Part shown: positions 19,079 through 30,123 of the stretch, one piece after another | How the letters are laid out: each line of letters opens with the position of its first letter | Position numbering within the stretch: position 1 is the stretch's first letter | NCBI GenBank assembly: GCA_003023745.1 | Contig: PXYV01000004.1 | Span: 46,213 to 110,212 of the forward strand | DNA length: 64,000 bases | Origin: Sulfobacillus acidophilus | GTDB taxonomy: Bacteria > Bacillota > Sulfobacillia > Sulfobacillales > Sulfobacillaceae | Direction: 5' to 3' | Notes under the pieces: model-generated | What the model saw: the letters and a program-made list of their open reading frames with translations, nothing else | Told to the model about the DNA's origin: nothing | Database searches by the model: none | Program-made: the position numbers and the translations under genes

Positions 19079-20098
19079 CTAGCGCAGCGCGGGCGCAGGG
19101 TGTGCAATGGCAGACGCCCGTTCAATCAATCGCGGAGGCAATAGCACGACATCACGAGCACTGGCGTTCTCTTCGAGGGCCTCAAGGAGCAAATCGAAGG
19201 CGACCCGGCCCATGGTCTCGACTGGTTGTCGAACGGTCGTCAGGGGCGGGTGCACCATGGATGCCACCGGAATGTCATCATAGCCCACAATCGACAGTTC
19301 CTCCGGGATGCGCCATTGCAAGGCAAAGGACTCTTGCAGGGCGCCAATCGCCAAGAGATCATTGGCCGCAAAAACTGCGGTGGGTTTGACCGATACCCGC
19401 GACAACTGCCGCAGCATGGACCGTCCGCCGTCCAAGCCAAAATGGCCCGACAGGATCCATTCCGGACGCACGTCAATCCCCTGTTCATGCAGCGCCGTCA
19501 CATAGCCGCGTTGCCGCTGCGCAGACGATGAAAGTCGCGGGTCTTCCAAGAATAGAGCGATGTCGCGGTGCCCTTGATTCAACAAGTAGGTCGTGGCCAG
19601 GTAGCCGCCCGCTACATTGTCTGACGTCACCGCCCAGGTCCGGACTTTAGACATCAAGCGATCGGCCAGCACCACTGGACGGCCGCTAGACAAAATTTTG
19701 CTACAATCTTCGTCGTCCTCACTAAACGGCGACATGATATAGCCGTCGACCTGTTTTTGCAGTAACATGTCAATCAATTTATGCTGGCGATCGGTGTCAT
19801 TATCCGTACTGGCCACGATCACGTTATAGCCTCGCGTGATCGCCACATCCTCAATCGATTTGGCAAGACTACTACAAAACGGGTTGGTGATATCCGACAC
19901 CACCAGACCGACCGTAAAGGTACGCTTGGCTTTTAAGGCCGAAGCCACCATGCTCGGCTGATATGACAGCTCCTCGATCACCGCCAGCACGCGTTGACGC
20001 GTCTTTTCGCTCATACGACCACTCTGATGAAGAACTTTGGACACCGTCGAAGGCGAGACCCCGCTGGCCTTCGCAATGTCGTATATGGTGGTCTTCAT
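19079..20098 (-). CDS. LacI family transcriptional regulator (start at MKTTIYDIAK)
   Basis: 'TTIYDIAKASGVSPSTVSKVLHQSGRMSEKTRQRVLAVIEELSYQPSMVASALK' HTH. Confidence 0.95.
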   Translation of the reverse strand: MKTTIYDIAKASGVSPSTVSKVLHQSGRMSEKTRQRVLAVIEELSYQPSMVASALKAKRTFTVGLVVSDITNPFCSSLAKSIEDVAITRGYNVIVASTDNDTDRQHKLIDMLLQKQVDGYIMSPFSEDDEDCSKILSSGRPVVLADRLMSKVRTWAVTSDNVAGGYLATTYLLNQGHRDIALFLEDPRLSSSAQRQRGYVTALHEQGIDVRPEWILSGHFGLDGGRSMLRQLSRVSVKPTAVFAANDLLAIGALQESFALQWRIPEELSIVGYDDIPVASMVHPPLTTVRQPVETMGRVAFDLLLEALEENASARDVVLLPPRLIERASAIAHPAPALR

Positions 20099-21011
20099 GC
20101 CGCCGCCATCTCTCCTTGCCACACTCTCGCCACCCTACGGGATGCTTCAAACCGAACTCTGGTGAATAAGGCCCGGCCAGTCCTTTTCGTCGCTGCGCTT
20201 GACCAGCATCGGCGTCCCGGATCTCGACACGCATCGCTCTCAGATATTTGCGGATGCTTTATCAGACTCAGCACCGCATTCATACTTGGAACCGCGATCT
20301 TATTAGTCTTATGATATCAAAAGGTGGCTTGGCCACCTACTTTTGAGAACTATTGTCGGGAAACACTCCCCAACCTGAGGGCCGTCAAAAAGCATCACGT
20401 TAGCCAATCCTGAAACGAAACGACTAATGTCGCCATCGCCATTGGTGAAGCGTTGGCGTTGGTCAAGAATGTCCCACGCTTGGCGTCCAAAACTAGAACG
20501 TCGGCAGCACCTGTCTTTAGCGATTTTCGTCTGAGACGATGACGCGAGCGTTCGGCGTCGATCTGGCCATTCGTTCAGCGTGCGTGGCCTGCTGGCTTCC
20601 GAACGCTCGCCCATTCTGGCGCCGGTCGCAGGCTACGTTGCCTTCGCGAACCCACAAAACGGCCGTGTGGAGGATGGGACCCCATCCCAGACGCGAAATG
20701 ATGACGCGCAACCCCAACGCATGACGTCCGTACGCAAGAATTCGTCCGACGGCAGGCGTCTTGAAGTGGGCGGTGTTGCGGCGCCTTTGATAACAGGTCG
20801 CACCTGCAAAGTAAGAAGTCTTAGGCTAAGAATAGGAGCAGTTTACGGTGGCTTTCCACCATTCCAGGGTACGAGCCGATCCGCCATCTGACCCGGTCCT
20901 GATCCCGTGCCAGGCACCCCCGCGAAGGGAGCGATCCGGGTGATTTCCCCGCCGTCATTGCTCCGTTGGCGTAACCTGCCAACGCTGTGCATCCCCCACC
21001 CTGCCGACTTT

Positions 21012-22238
21012 TTAATCCGTGCCGGTACACGACTGATCCTTTAGCTCGACATCGCCCGCTCTGGAATCCTGCACCAACATATCCGGCGGTGCGTCCACCA
21101 AAGCACGCGCGACCACATTTGCTAAATCGCGTCCGCGCGGGGTTAAACGTAGGGCATGACCATCCTCACACAATAAGTGCTTTGCTTCGAGCTCTTGCAA
21201 CACTCCACCGAAAACCTGTGAAGCCGATATCCGAAACCGTTGGAAAAACCTCCGCAAATCGACCCCTTCGCGCAGTCTCAACCCCAGCCACAGCCATTCG
21301 CGCATCTCTTCGTCCACCGTTAAGTCTTCATAGCCATCGAGCGGGTCAACCCCTGCCTCGACCAAATCCATATAACGGCGCACACCGCGCACATTCCACC
21401 AGCGGCGCCCGGGGCGATAGGCGTGGGCCCCGGCCCCCAGGGCCACATAGGGTGCCAATCTCCAGTACAGTTGATTATGCCGGGATGCGTACCCGGCCCG
21501 GGCATAGTTGGAAATTTCGTAAGGCTGCAATTCCATCGCAGTCAAGCGTGTTTCGGCCCAATCGGCCATTTCCGCCACCAAGTCCGGGTCGGGAAGTTCC
21601 GCTTGGCCGCGCTCGACCGCCCGGTGCAGAGGCGTGCCCGCTTCAACGATGAGGGCATACAGCGAGAGGTGATCCGGCCCGAGATGCAGGAGCCCATCGA
21701 CAGTCTCTTGCCATTCCTGCAGGGTTTGGCCGGGCAACCCATAAATCGCGTCCAAATTAATGTTGGTGAATCCGGCCTCTCTAGCCATGCATACCGTTTG
21801 TCGAATCATCGACACGTCATGGATGCGATTTAAGGCCCGCAGATGATGATTTTGCATCGCCTGAGCGCCAATCGAGAGTCGGTTCACCCCAAAATCTTGC
21901 CACGATGCCAGCTTTTGTGCAGTCACCGTGCCGGGGTTGACCTCCATGGTCACTTCTGGAGCGGTCACCGGTTCACTGAGTCTTTCCCACAGCGCTTCGA
22001 GCACATGCCCAATCAGCACCGGGTCGAGAATAGAAGGCGTTCCCCCACCAAAGTACACGGATGCCAGCGACCCCTCGGGCACTGTTTCGCTTTGCCATTC
22101 GCCTAAAAGCGCCTTGGTATAGCGCAGGTGTTCGGCCTGACCCATGCCTGTCACGGTATTGAAGTCACAATAGGTGCACCGCGCTTCGCAAAAGGGAATA
22201 TGGACGTAAATGCCCCAATCCTCCGTTGGCAACATCAC
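21012..22238 (-). CDS. hemW: Radical SAM family heme chaperone HemW
   Basis: '[23 protein letters not shown]' radical SAM CxxxCxxC, '[13 protein letters not shown]'; overlaps lepA by 4 bp. Confidence 0.94.
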   Translation of the reverse strand: MMLPTEDWGIYVHIPFCEARCTYCDFNTVTGMGQAEHLRYTKALLGEWQSETVPEGSLASVYFGGGTPSILDPVLIGHVLEALWERLSEPVTAPEVTMEVNPGTVTAQKLASWQDFGVNRLSIGAQAMQNHHLRALNRIHDVSMIRQTVCMAREAGFTNINLDAIYGLPGQTLQEWQETVDGLLHLGPDHLSLYALIVEAGTPLHRAVERGQAELPDPDLVAEMADWAETRLTAMELQPYEISNYARAGYASRHNQLYWRLAPYVALGAGAHAYRPGRRWWNVRGVRRYMDLVEAGVDPLDGYEDLTVDEEMREWLWLGLRLREGVDLRRFFQRFRISASQVFGGVLQELEAKHLLCEDGHALRLTPRGRDLANVVARALVDAPPDMLVQDSRAGDVELKDQSCTGTD

Positions 22239-24031
22239 TCGTGCTCCGTCCGTAAAATGGCCATGAACGCTTCTTGCGGTATCTCAATCGTCCCCACCGA
22301 CTTCATGCGCCGTTTCCCCTCTTTTTGCTTTTCTAAAAGCTTGCGTTTCCGGGTAATGTCACCGCCGTAACACTTGGCCAAGACGTCCTTGCGCAGTGCT
22401 TTGACTGTCTCTCGCGCAATCACGCGCGAGCCGATCGCCGCCTGAATCGGCACTTCAAACAACTGGCGCGGAATCAGTTGGCGCAAGCGCTCCGCCAACG
22501 CCCGCCCTTTATCATACGCTCGGTCGCGGTGAACAACGGACGACAGCGCGTCCACCACCTCGCCATTTAATAGGATGTCCATCCGCACCAGATCCGCTGG
22601 CTGCACGCCCGACAGCCGGTAATCCAACGATGCGTATCCTCGGGTGCGACTTTTTAACTGATCAAAAAAGTCGTACATAATCTCTCCCAATGGCAGTCGA
22701 TAGCTCAGACGAGCTCGCAACGTATCCAGATAGTCGAGGTTAAGATAGGTGCCGCGGCGTTCCGACGCCAACTCCATCACCGCGCCAATGTACTCGCTGG
22801 GGCATATGATATCGGCGTCTACCACCGGTTCTTCAATCAATGCGATGTCCCCGGCCGGCGGCATGCGGGCTGGATTGTCCACCCGAAGGTGACCACCGCC
22901 GGTTAAAGTCACCTCGTACACGACGTTGGGCGCCGTGGTAATCAGCGTCAGATCGTATTCCCGCTCCAGGCGTTCTTGAATCACTTCCATATGCAAGAGA
23001 CCCAAAAACCCGGCACGAAAGCCAAAACCCAACGCAGCCGATGTTTCCGGCTCAAACGTTAACGCAGCATCGTTCAACTGCAGTTTTTCTAGCGCTTCCC
23101 GCAAGCGGTGATAATCTTCCGAATCGACGGGATACAATCCGGAATAGACCATGGGCTGGGCGGGACGATATCCCGGCAACGGAACGTCGGCGGGATGCTG
23201 GGCATGCGTTACCGTATCACCGACGCGCGTGTCCTGTACCGTCTTGATTTGTGCAGCAAAAAATCCCACTTCGCCCGTGGCCAGCTCTTGTACCGGCACC
23301 GGATTGGGGCCAAAGATACCGATTTCCGATACCTCGAACAGTTTATTCGTCGCCATAAAGCGCACCTGATCGCCAACTTTCAAGCATCCGTCCACCACAC
23401 GAATGTAGACTAGCACTCCCTTGTAACTGTCAAACCGGGAGTCGAAAATTAACGCGCGCAGCGGTCCATGCGCATCACCCTGCGGCGGCGGCACTTTCTC
23501 GACGACGTCAGCCAACACCCGATCAATGCCTGCACCCTGTTTTGCCGAGGTCAACACCGCTTCAGTACCGTCAATGCCGATATCCAAGAGTTGCTCCATA
23601 ACCGCCTCAGGATTAGCGCTAGGCAAGTCAATTTTGTTGATTATCGGAATGATCGCCAAGTCATTTTCCAATGCCATATAGAGATTGGCTAATGTCTGGG
23701 CCTCGACGCCTTGAGCCGCGTCGACGACCAACAGTGCTCCCTCGCAAGCTTGTAAGGCACGCGACACCTCATAGGTAAAATCCACATGGCCAGGCGTGTC
23801 AATCAGGTTCAGTTCATACTGCTCGCCCTGATATTGATAAAACAGCCGCACCGCTTGCGCTTTAATGGTAATTCCGCGCTCACGCTCTAAGTCCATAGAA
23901 TCCAACACCTGAGGCGCCATCTCCCGGGATGTCAACGCCCCGGTTGTCTCAATGAGCCGATCGGCCAATGTGCTTTTCCCGTGGTCAATATGAGCAATAA
24001 TGGAGAAGTTGCGAATGTGCGCCTGATCCAC
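22235..24031 (-). CDS. lepA: Elongation factor 4
   Basis: '[22 protein letters not shown]', LepA C-terminal '[37 protein letters not shown]'. Confidence 0.97.
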   Translation of the reverse strand: MDQAHIRNFSIIAHIDHGKSTLADRLIETTGALTSREMAPQVLDSMDLERERGITIKAQAVRLFYQYQGEQYELNLIDTPGHVDFTYEVSRALQACEGALLVVDAAQGVEAQTLANLYMALENDLAIIPIINKIDLPSANPEAVMEQLLDIGIDGTEAVLTSAKQGAGIDRVLADVVEKVPPPQGDAHGPLRALIFDSRFDSYKGVLVYIRVVDGCLKVGDQVRFMATNKLFEVSEIGIFGPNPVPVQELATGEVGFFAAQIKTVQDTRVGDTVTHAQHPADVPLPGYRPAQPMVYSGLYPVDSEDYHRLREALEKLQLNDAALTFEPETSAALGFGFRAGFLGLLHMEVIQERLEREYDLTLITTAPNVVYEVTLTGGGHLRVDNPARMPPAGDIALIEEPVVDADIICPSEYIGAVMELASERRGTYLNLDYLDTLRARLSYRLPLGEIMYDFFDQLKSRTRGYASLDYRLSGVQPADLVRMDILLNGEVVDALSSVVHRDRAYDKGRALAERLRQLIPRQLFEVPIQAAIGSRVIARETVKALRKDVLAKCYGGDITRKRKLLEKQKEGKRRMKSVGTIEIPQEAFMAILRTEHE

Positions 24032-24307
24032 GTTAGCCTCCTGTGACGTATCATCGTCTTTTCATGTTACCAATCGATATCGGCAAAGGAAAGAAAGCAG
24101 CTGAGACCTGTTCTCCCCCCTTTAAGCAATCCCCAAAGTCGCGAAGAAACAGCCGATGGACTTTACCAGACCTCGACCCCTTACCTAAACAGACGCCACA
24201 ACCGTCGTGGTGATCGATAGATTCTTCAACGTCACCTCGGCACGTTCCTTTTTTTGCTACGGGCGGTTATAATAGAAATAGGTTATCCAGAATGGGAGGT
24301 CAATCAC

Positions 24308-24487
24308 ATGCGGACTACAAAGAAGCCGCCGGTCGAGGTGAAAGTACTCACGGGTACTGACGCGGAAGCCGTGCGAGAGCAACGGTTTCAGGTTGCACGT
24401 GCACGCCTCGCTACCCGCATTCAAGAAGCCAATCTTTCGGAAGAGGAAATCATAGCCGAGGTTCGGGCTTTCCGCGCAGGAAAGTGA
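24308..24487 (+). CDS. Putative antitoxin of a PIN-type toxin-antitoxin pair
   Basis: 59-aa ORF (MRTTKKPPVEVK...AEVRAFRAGK) overlapping by GTGA with the PIN toxin gene. Confidence 0.6.
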   Translation: MRTTKKPPVEVKVLTGTDAEAVREQRFQVARARLATRIQEANLSEEEIIAEVRAFRAGK

Positions 24488-24957
24488 AAATCGTCGTTGA
24501 TACGAATGTTCTGCTCTCCTCGTTGCTCAGTTCTCCAACCAGCACGCTAAACCGTCTACTGGACCAGATTCGCACATCGCATACCCTCGTCCTGTCGCTG
24601 GCTATGGCCGTGGAGCTGGGAGCCGTTATTGTTCGCCCGAAATTCACACGCCTCGGTACCGAAAAGGAGCGCGTGACGATGGCCCAGTCGTTGCTGAGCG
24701 CGCCGCATATTATGGCTATCGTTCCCACTTTCACGATTGTTCATCCTGATTTGCCTGACGTGGACGATAATCGTCTTTTAGAAGTCGCCGTAGCTGCCGA
24801 TGCCGACATCATCATCACCGATGACAAGCAATTATTGGCGCTCACCGCGATTCGTCGCCCCCATGCGATAGAGCCGGAGCCCGAATCCTTGCTAGCGACC
24901 AAAACATTGATTTTAAGTCCCTACGATGCCCTCGATTATTTGCAATCCCTGCCGTAA
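24484..24957 (+). CDS. PIN domain toxin (putative TA system toxin component, PIN family)
   Basis: 'MKIVVDTNVLLSSLLSS...DVDDNRLLEVAVAADADIIITDDKQLLAL' conserved acidic PIN residues. Confidence 0.88.
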   Translation: MKIVVDTNVLLSSLLSSPTSTLNRLLDQIRTSHTLVLSLAMAVELGAVIVRPKFTRLGTEKERVTMAQSLLSAPHIMAIVPTFTIVHPDLPDVDDNRLLEVAVAADADIIITDDKQLLALTAIRRPHAIEPEPESLLATKTLILSPYDALDYLQSLP

Positions 24958-25300
24958 GCTTTAAGTTATCGCGTAGGTCCTGACTACGGCCAACGTTTTT
25001 GTGCCTACCCAGACGCACCGACGAACGTGGTGATTAGCCCCACGCGGCTGGGCAAGTCCTCGCTCGTGTATCTCCCTTTGCTGCTCGCCGTCCCTGAGGT
25101 CCCACACCGGGAGCGTCCGCTACTGGTCATCGCCGACCCGAAGCATGAACTCTTGGCGCTTACTGGCACCCGCCTGAAAACGGCGGGTTATCAAGTGCAT
25201 CCGATTACGTTCGATGACACCAGCTTAGCCGACCGCTGGAACCAGCTTAAAGGCATTACCGATGATCAAGGGCAGGTCAACCACCAGCCCCTTTTGGGAA
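24958..25300 (+). pseudogene. Truncated VirD4/TraG-type coupling ATPase fragment
   Basis: Read-through translation '...YPDAPTNVVISPTRLGKSSLVYLPLLLAVP...PLLVIADPKHELLALTGTRLKTAGYQVHPITFDDTSLADRWNQLKGI' has Walker A-like and DPKGEL-like Walker B; both ends missing, interrupted by IS1595 end. Confidence 0.7.
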
Positions 25301-25402
25301 CTGGTAGATGCCACGACATACATCCCAAGATGAGTCAGGTTAACGTTCTCCAGTGGAGGCAATGCGGTAGAAATGAGGAAACTCAGGGGGAGGCAGGCGG
25401 CC

Positions 25403-25716
25403 ATGACACTCCTTGAGTAACAAGACCGGTTTGGCACAGAGGACGCGTGTCGGGAGTACCTGTTTCGCCAACGCTGGCCGGAGGAATTCCGCTGTCCCGC
25501 CTGCGAAGGTAACGAGTATTGGACGATTCAGCGGTCCGGGCGGACCGCGCCCCTGTACGAATGCCCAGCCTGCAGGCAGCAGGTATCCGTGACTGCGGGC
25601 ACGATCTTTCACCGCACCTCAGTCCCGCTACGCGTGTGGTTTCTTGCCATCTTTCTGATGGCTGTCGACAAAGGGGGAAATCGGCGCTGGCCTTAAGCCG
25701 CGAACTGGGGTTGCGA
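25403..25716 (+). pseudogene. IS1595-family transposase, N-terminal half (in-frame TAA near start, one frameshift)
   Basis: 'QDRFGTEDACREYLFRQRWPEEFRCPACEGNEYWTIQRSGRTAPLYECPACRQQVSVTAGTIFHRTSVPLRVWFLAIFLMAVDKGG' (zinc ribbon) then '(K)SALALSRELGLR'. Confidence 0.85.
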
Positions 25717-25971
25717 CTCAACTTCCGCATCTCACTCGGCGCCACCGCGACGATTTTTTTCGGGACCCCGGCGCTACCCGGACGGCTCAAACCGCACGGA
25801 CGCGCCCACGCCGAGGGCGTCTAGAATGCGCACGGCATGCGCGGGGACCGCACCCCACTGGTACCACAGGGCCTCCGACGTGCTCTTGCACAGGAGCCAC
25901 AGGGGACGCAGGGCATCCAAAATGACCGTTTCGGAGGGTGCCGCGTGGCGGCGTCTCGGGGTTCGTCGCCG

Positions 25972-26901
25972 TTATGCCCGAGACACCACCACGGTCAGGA
26001 CCACAAAATGCGTCGTGCTTGTCGCTAAATCCAGATAGTAGGTACCAGGGCGGGAAAATCCCGGATAGGTCAAACCCAAAATTGTGTCCGCCGCGAAGAT
26101 GCTCAGGGGGTCGGCATCCCCCCGCGTGGGAAACGGGCCGTACATGGCGAGCGTGCCGTGTTCCACGGCATGCAAGGCATCCACGGTATCGGGCCGCATG
26201 GCAATCGGCTGGCCGACCTTGAGGTGAATCACGGGGCTTCCGAGAATGGTGGGCGTCGGCTGGCCCGGATACAGGTAGACCGGGATGACATGGGCCCCGG
26301 GCGGAATCGTCTCCAGCAAGCCTTCGTGCTGAGCGATGAGCGCTGGCCCCCGCCAGGTGAACTGTTCGGCAAACGAGGAGAAGATTTCGCGAAACGATTG
26401 CGATCCGCCGGTAACGTACCCGGAATAGCCCGTGACGGTATAGGCGAGCGTCACTTTCGTCGGCGACACCACGAAGTTGAGAAACATCGTCTCGGCTGCC
26501 GCATTGCCGCCGGTGCTAACGGGCAAGATGACCGCGCCCTCATGGCCCGCCGGGTTCATGCGGACTAACGGCTTCGACGCGAGAGGCAAGGCTGACCAGC
26601 GCCGTACTGTCACGGCCTGCCAACCGGTCTCACGATGCTGCACGAAGACTACCCAGAGACCCGGCGGGTAGGAGCCGCCTTTCTGTTGAGCCCACAGTAC
26701 CAGGGTGGCGAGCGCGGGAAGGTATTCCTTCCCGAGGAGGCGCGTGTTGGTGGGAACAAAGGGGGCCACGCTGCGAGGCGGAGCCAAGGGGGCCGCATGA
26801 GCCGCAGGCGCCACAAGGCCCAACACGGCCGACAAGAACACTCCGATTCCGAGCATCAGGGCCCACAGCCGACGTCCGCCCGAGAACCATCGTCGGCGCA
26901 T
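25972..26901 (-). CDS. Secreted/exported protein of unknown function
   Basis: 309 aa with N-terminal signal peptide ending in AHA ('LGLVAPAAHAAPLAPP'). Confidence 0.65.
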   Translation of the reverse strand: MRRRWFSGGRRLWALMLGIGVFLSAVLGLVAPAAHAAPLAPPRSVAPFVPTNTRLLGKEYLPALATLVLWAQQKGGSYPPGLWVVFVQHRETGWQAVTVRRWSALPLASKPLVRMNPAGHEGAVILPVSTGGNAAAETMFLNFVVSPTKVTLAYTVTGYSGYVTGGSQSFREIFSSFAEQFTWRGPALIAQHEGLLETIPPGAHVIPVYLYPGQPTPTILGSPVIHLKVGQPIAMRPDTVDALHAVEHGTLAMYGPFPTRGDADPLSIFAADTILGLTYPGFSRPGTYYLDLATSTTHFVVLTVVVSRA

Positions 26902-26961
26902 AGAGATTCCTCCTTCTGTTTAGCGTTTCGGACGTTTCGATCATACCCCTGCGCTACTGCC

Positions 26962-27085
26962 AAGGGCAATTGAAATTCCCCCAAAAAGACAATTTGAAAA
27001 TCCTCAAAAACGTTCGCTGACATTTCGCATAAACGCCAGCTGAATTTGGCTCTTCCGCACTTTTGCTGAACGTCAGATAGAGGTA
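26962..27085. repeat. Possible IS21-family end remnant (multiple short terminal repeats)
   Basis: gggCAATTGAAATTCCCCCAAAAA / gaCAATTTGAAAATCCTCAAAAA followed by 'gttcgctgacatttcgcataaacgcc ... gctgaacgtcag', resembling IS21-type terminal repeats; no istA/istB seen. Confidence 0.35.
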
Positions 27086-27259
27086 GGTTGCGAATCTTAT
27101 GGGTCTCCGTCGGGTGTTGTCGAATCTCGGGCCAACATCGCGTGGCGGATAACGGAGCGTCACTTTGGGACGGGGCGACCTACGAACCCGGGGACGTTGC
27201 CAGGATGAAGTAGAGTCCTGTCGCGACGACTGCAGTGTAGGCGCTCGTGGCAGCACGGC

Positions 27260-27970
27260 TCACACCGTGGTCCCCCGCGCGATGCCGTCCAATACCGACG
27301 CCAGCCGATCGGGCTGGGTGGCGTGAATGTTATGATCCCCCGGCACCGTCACCACCCGCCAGTCTCGGACGCGCACCGCCTGCTCGGTTCGGAAGACTGC
27401 GGCAGACCGCGGGTTGTTCTCCCGATCCGTATACGCAATGTATGTGCGCGGCAACGCTGCGGCCTGGGGATTCGCCAAGACCACCGAATCGCGCAGGGGG
27501 CGTATCAACGCCGGCCCATAGCGACGGTCGGCAGTGATTAAGTTGGGGGACACGGGTAACTGCCAGCCATCCGGACCCAACGCCTGTTCCGTCTGTGCGA
27601 CAAATGCCGGATCATACAGATCGAGCATGTACTGCCCACTAGCCAGCGGAATGACTGCGTCCACATAGACCAGATGGGCGATGCGATCCGCCATCTGCTC
27701 GGCCGCCGCGGTAATCACCCAGCCCCCGTAGCTGTGGCCCACCAGCCACACCGAATCCATGCGTTCATACTGAACCACGGCCATCACATCTTGCACGTGC
27801 CTCTCCAACGTGATCGCGGGAGACGCTAAATGCCGGCGGTCGCCGTACCCAGTCAGGGTCACCGGAAATGCGCGATGACCCTGCTGTCGCAACCGATCGG
27901 CCACCGGCGTCCACGCCCAGGCGCCGTCGCCTGCCCCATGCACCATCACAAATGTCGCCATGTCCTTCAC
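27260..27970 (-). CDS. Alpha/beta hydrolase
   Basis: 'FVMVHGAGDGAWAWTPVADRL', nucleophile elbow 'GHSYGG', C-terminal 'VPGDHNIH'. Confidence 0.9.
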   Translation of the reverse strand: MKDMATFVMVHGAGDGAWAWTPVADRLRQQGHRAFPVTLTGYGDRRHLASPAITLERHVQDVMAVVQYERMDSVWLVGHSYGGWVITAAAEQMADRIAHLVYVDAVIPLASGQYMLDLYDPAFVAQTEQALGPDGWQLPVSPNLITADRRYGPALIRPLRDSVVLANPQAAALPRTYIAYTDRENNPRSAAVFRTEQAVRVRDWRVVTVPGDHNIHATQPDRLASVLDGIARGTTV

Positions 27971-28064
27971 GCCTCCGTGTCCAAGACAGATCCCGCCGCC
28001 CCCGCAGGGTTTTCTTCGGGCCGCCTATTTCTCTTGAAAGGTCCCGTCTGTTCTCTGAACCCCG

Positions 28065-28355
28065 TCACTCCCCGGGTGCTTCGCCAGGGTCGGCTGAATT
28101 TCCTACCCAGCGCCAAACTTCCGTGATGATGCCGCCACCCGCTGGGTCGCGGCGATAGGCCATGCTCCATCCTCCAGGGCCGGAAGATGGGCACGATCCG
28201 AACCAGACCATCAGAGCCTCCCGCGAAATCCAACCCGGCACCATCCACCGGACCGTTCCCCGCGCATTCCTGCATGCATTTTGTCTCAACTGTTGGGTCA
28301 TACGGTGATCACCGACCCAAAACTTCGCCAGGTATCGGGGCAAATCCTGCTTCAA
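28065..28355 (-). CDS. Small hypothetical protein
   Basis: 96-aa ORF 'MKQDLPRYLAKFWVGDHRMTQQ...GIITEVWRWVGNSADPGEAPGE'; no family recognised. Confidence 0.3.
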   Translation of the reverse strand: MKQDLPRYLAKFWVGDHRMTQQLRQNACRNARGTVRWMVPGWISREALMVWFGSCPSSGPGGWSMAYRRDPAGGGIITEVWRWVGNSADPGEAPGE

Positions 28356-29094
28356 GCGGACCGCTCAACGACGCGACAGTGATCGGGAGCATCGTGCCTC
28401 ACGCAAATCCCTGTATACGCCACCGTTACAGGCAAATTCCACGAAATCACACCGATCAGAACATTCTCAATGGTGCCGCTCTACCCGTTGATGAGCCGAC
28501 ATATAATCAGCCTCCATCACCAATCTAATATTCGGGCCGCTACGGAGCTTTCTGGCGCGGAAAAGAGGCTGTTTAGGAATTCCGACCGATCCCTCGGGAT
28601 GCTGGCCAACCTGCAAGACCCCATGACCCGACCCGTGGTTCCGACCACGAGCGGATCACATTCCCTTGGGTGCGCTCATCCATCAGAGGGTGCGCGGAGA
28701 CGACCGGCAACCTCGCCTCTCGCCGGGAGAACGCATCCTCGTGCGGGTGTTGGACGAATAGCCCGTCAGCGCCAAATGGCACCGCACGTCCAGACCGCGT
28801 CGTGCTAGCCGACCAGCGGAAAGTGGGTTAACATACGAATTTCGAAGTCAATCCACCAAAATTTCCGCCCCCTATTTCGGTCAATCTCCCCGTTGGCTTG
28901 GACGCTGTCTTTCGGTGTCATCATACGCCGGAAGGCGAGGAGTTTGTGCAGTTAAACGGGACGACGGTGGATACGGTGATAACACGAAAAAATTGCCGAA
29001 GGGCGAAGCCTGCCGTATGATGGAATCTAGTCAGTTTGTCGAATGCGCGCACTTTCCGCATCATCCGGTGCGATACAAGGAGGGCAATCCATCC

Positions 29095-30123
29095 ATGAAC
29101 ACACAGGAGAAAGGCGCCCGCTTAGAGCAGCAAGTGGCGGCGTATTTCCGATTGAACGGCTATGAGGTCGAGCAGAATGTCAAAATCGAGGGAAAGTCGG
29201 GCGGCATTCATGAAATCGATGTGTGGGCTCGTAAGTGGGACGGCATCACGGATTTTATCCTGGCCGTCGAATGCAAAGCCTGGGCGACGCCCATTGAGAA
29301 AGATGTCGTATCGAAGCTATCCATGGTGCTTGCGGACACGGGGATCAACAAGGGCATCATTGTGGCGTTACACGGTTGGCGTAGCGGCGCGGAAACCGCT
29401 GCTCGACAGGAGAAGATCGAATTATGGGGTCCCGCCGAGCTAACCGAACATTTGGGATCCGTGATGCTGGCCGATTTGAATGCGGCATCAACGAATCGAT
29501 TGGTGGTCGCCGCACCCTACCCAGTCCGGGTGGCGGAGCAAGACTTGCGCAAAACCTTGGACACGCAGTCGCGCGGCCTCTTTGGCACCGGTCGCGAGGA
29601 CCGGGTCTGGGAGCAACTGGCGTGGGTGCCGTTTCATCAACTGGAACTGCATTTGTCGACCGTCGTGCGGGAATTTTTGCGGCGACCGACGACGAAGGTT
29701 ACGACCGCATGGGCACTCTACAATGCGTTGGACAATCGCCATTATTTTAGCACGACCGAGAGCATGGTCCCCGCAGAGATTCAGGTTCCCGTAGCCATTT
29801 CCCCGAAAACCACAGCAAAGCCGATTGGTGCATCACTGGTCAACACGCTCAAAAAATATCAGGAAGTTACTCGGGAATCCAGCAAAGCCCGGTATCGCAC
29901 CCAATTACAAACCCTCGGAGTTCCGGATACCGTGGTCAGCTTGACCGTCGAGCACGCAACGATTGTCCATCTTCCGTTTTGGGTCGGCCTGTTCCACCGT
30001 CGGGGTACCGAACGGTTGGTCGCTATTAACGCCCACACGGGCACGGTGGACGGGAGTATAAGTCAAGCCTTGACGAAAAGCATGGCCTTCGTGCGTGCGG
30101 CGATGGAACCCGACGACCACTAA
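29095..30123 (+). CDS. Mrr-like restriction endonuclease/PD-(D/E)XK nuclease domain protein (start at MNTQEK)
   Basis: 'GARLEQQVAAYFRLNGYEVEQNVKIEGKSGGIHEIDVWARKWDGITDFILAVECKAWATPIEKDVVSKL': E...D...ECK catalytic pattern. Confidence 0.75.
   Translation: MNTQEKGARLEQQVAAYFRLNGYEVEQNVKIEGKSGGIHEIDVWARKWDGITDFILAVECKAWATPIEKDVVSKLSMVLADTGINKGIIVALHGWRSGAETAARQEKIELWGPAELTEHLGSVMLADLNAASTNRLVVAAPYPVRVAEQDLRKTLDTQSRGLFGTGREDRVWEQLAWVPFHQLELHLSTVVREFLRRPTTKVTTAWALYNALDNRHYFSTTESMVPAEIQVPVAISPKTTAKPIGASLVNTLKKYQEVTRESSKARYRTQLQTLGVPDTVVSLTVEHATIVHLPFWVGLFHRRGTERLVAINAHTGTVDGSISQALTKSMAFVRAAMEPDDH

Noticed and set aside
20309-21010. Possible transposase gene between the LacI regulator and hemW
   Set aside because: Several short ORFs, none with recognisable domains; kept only as a possible eroded element in the findings.
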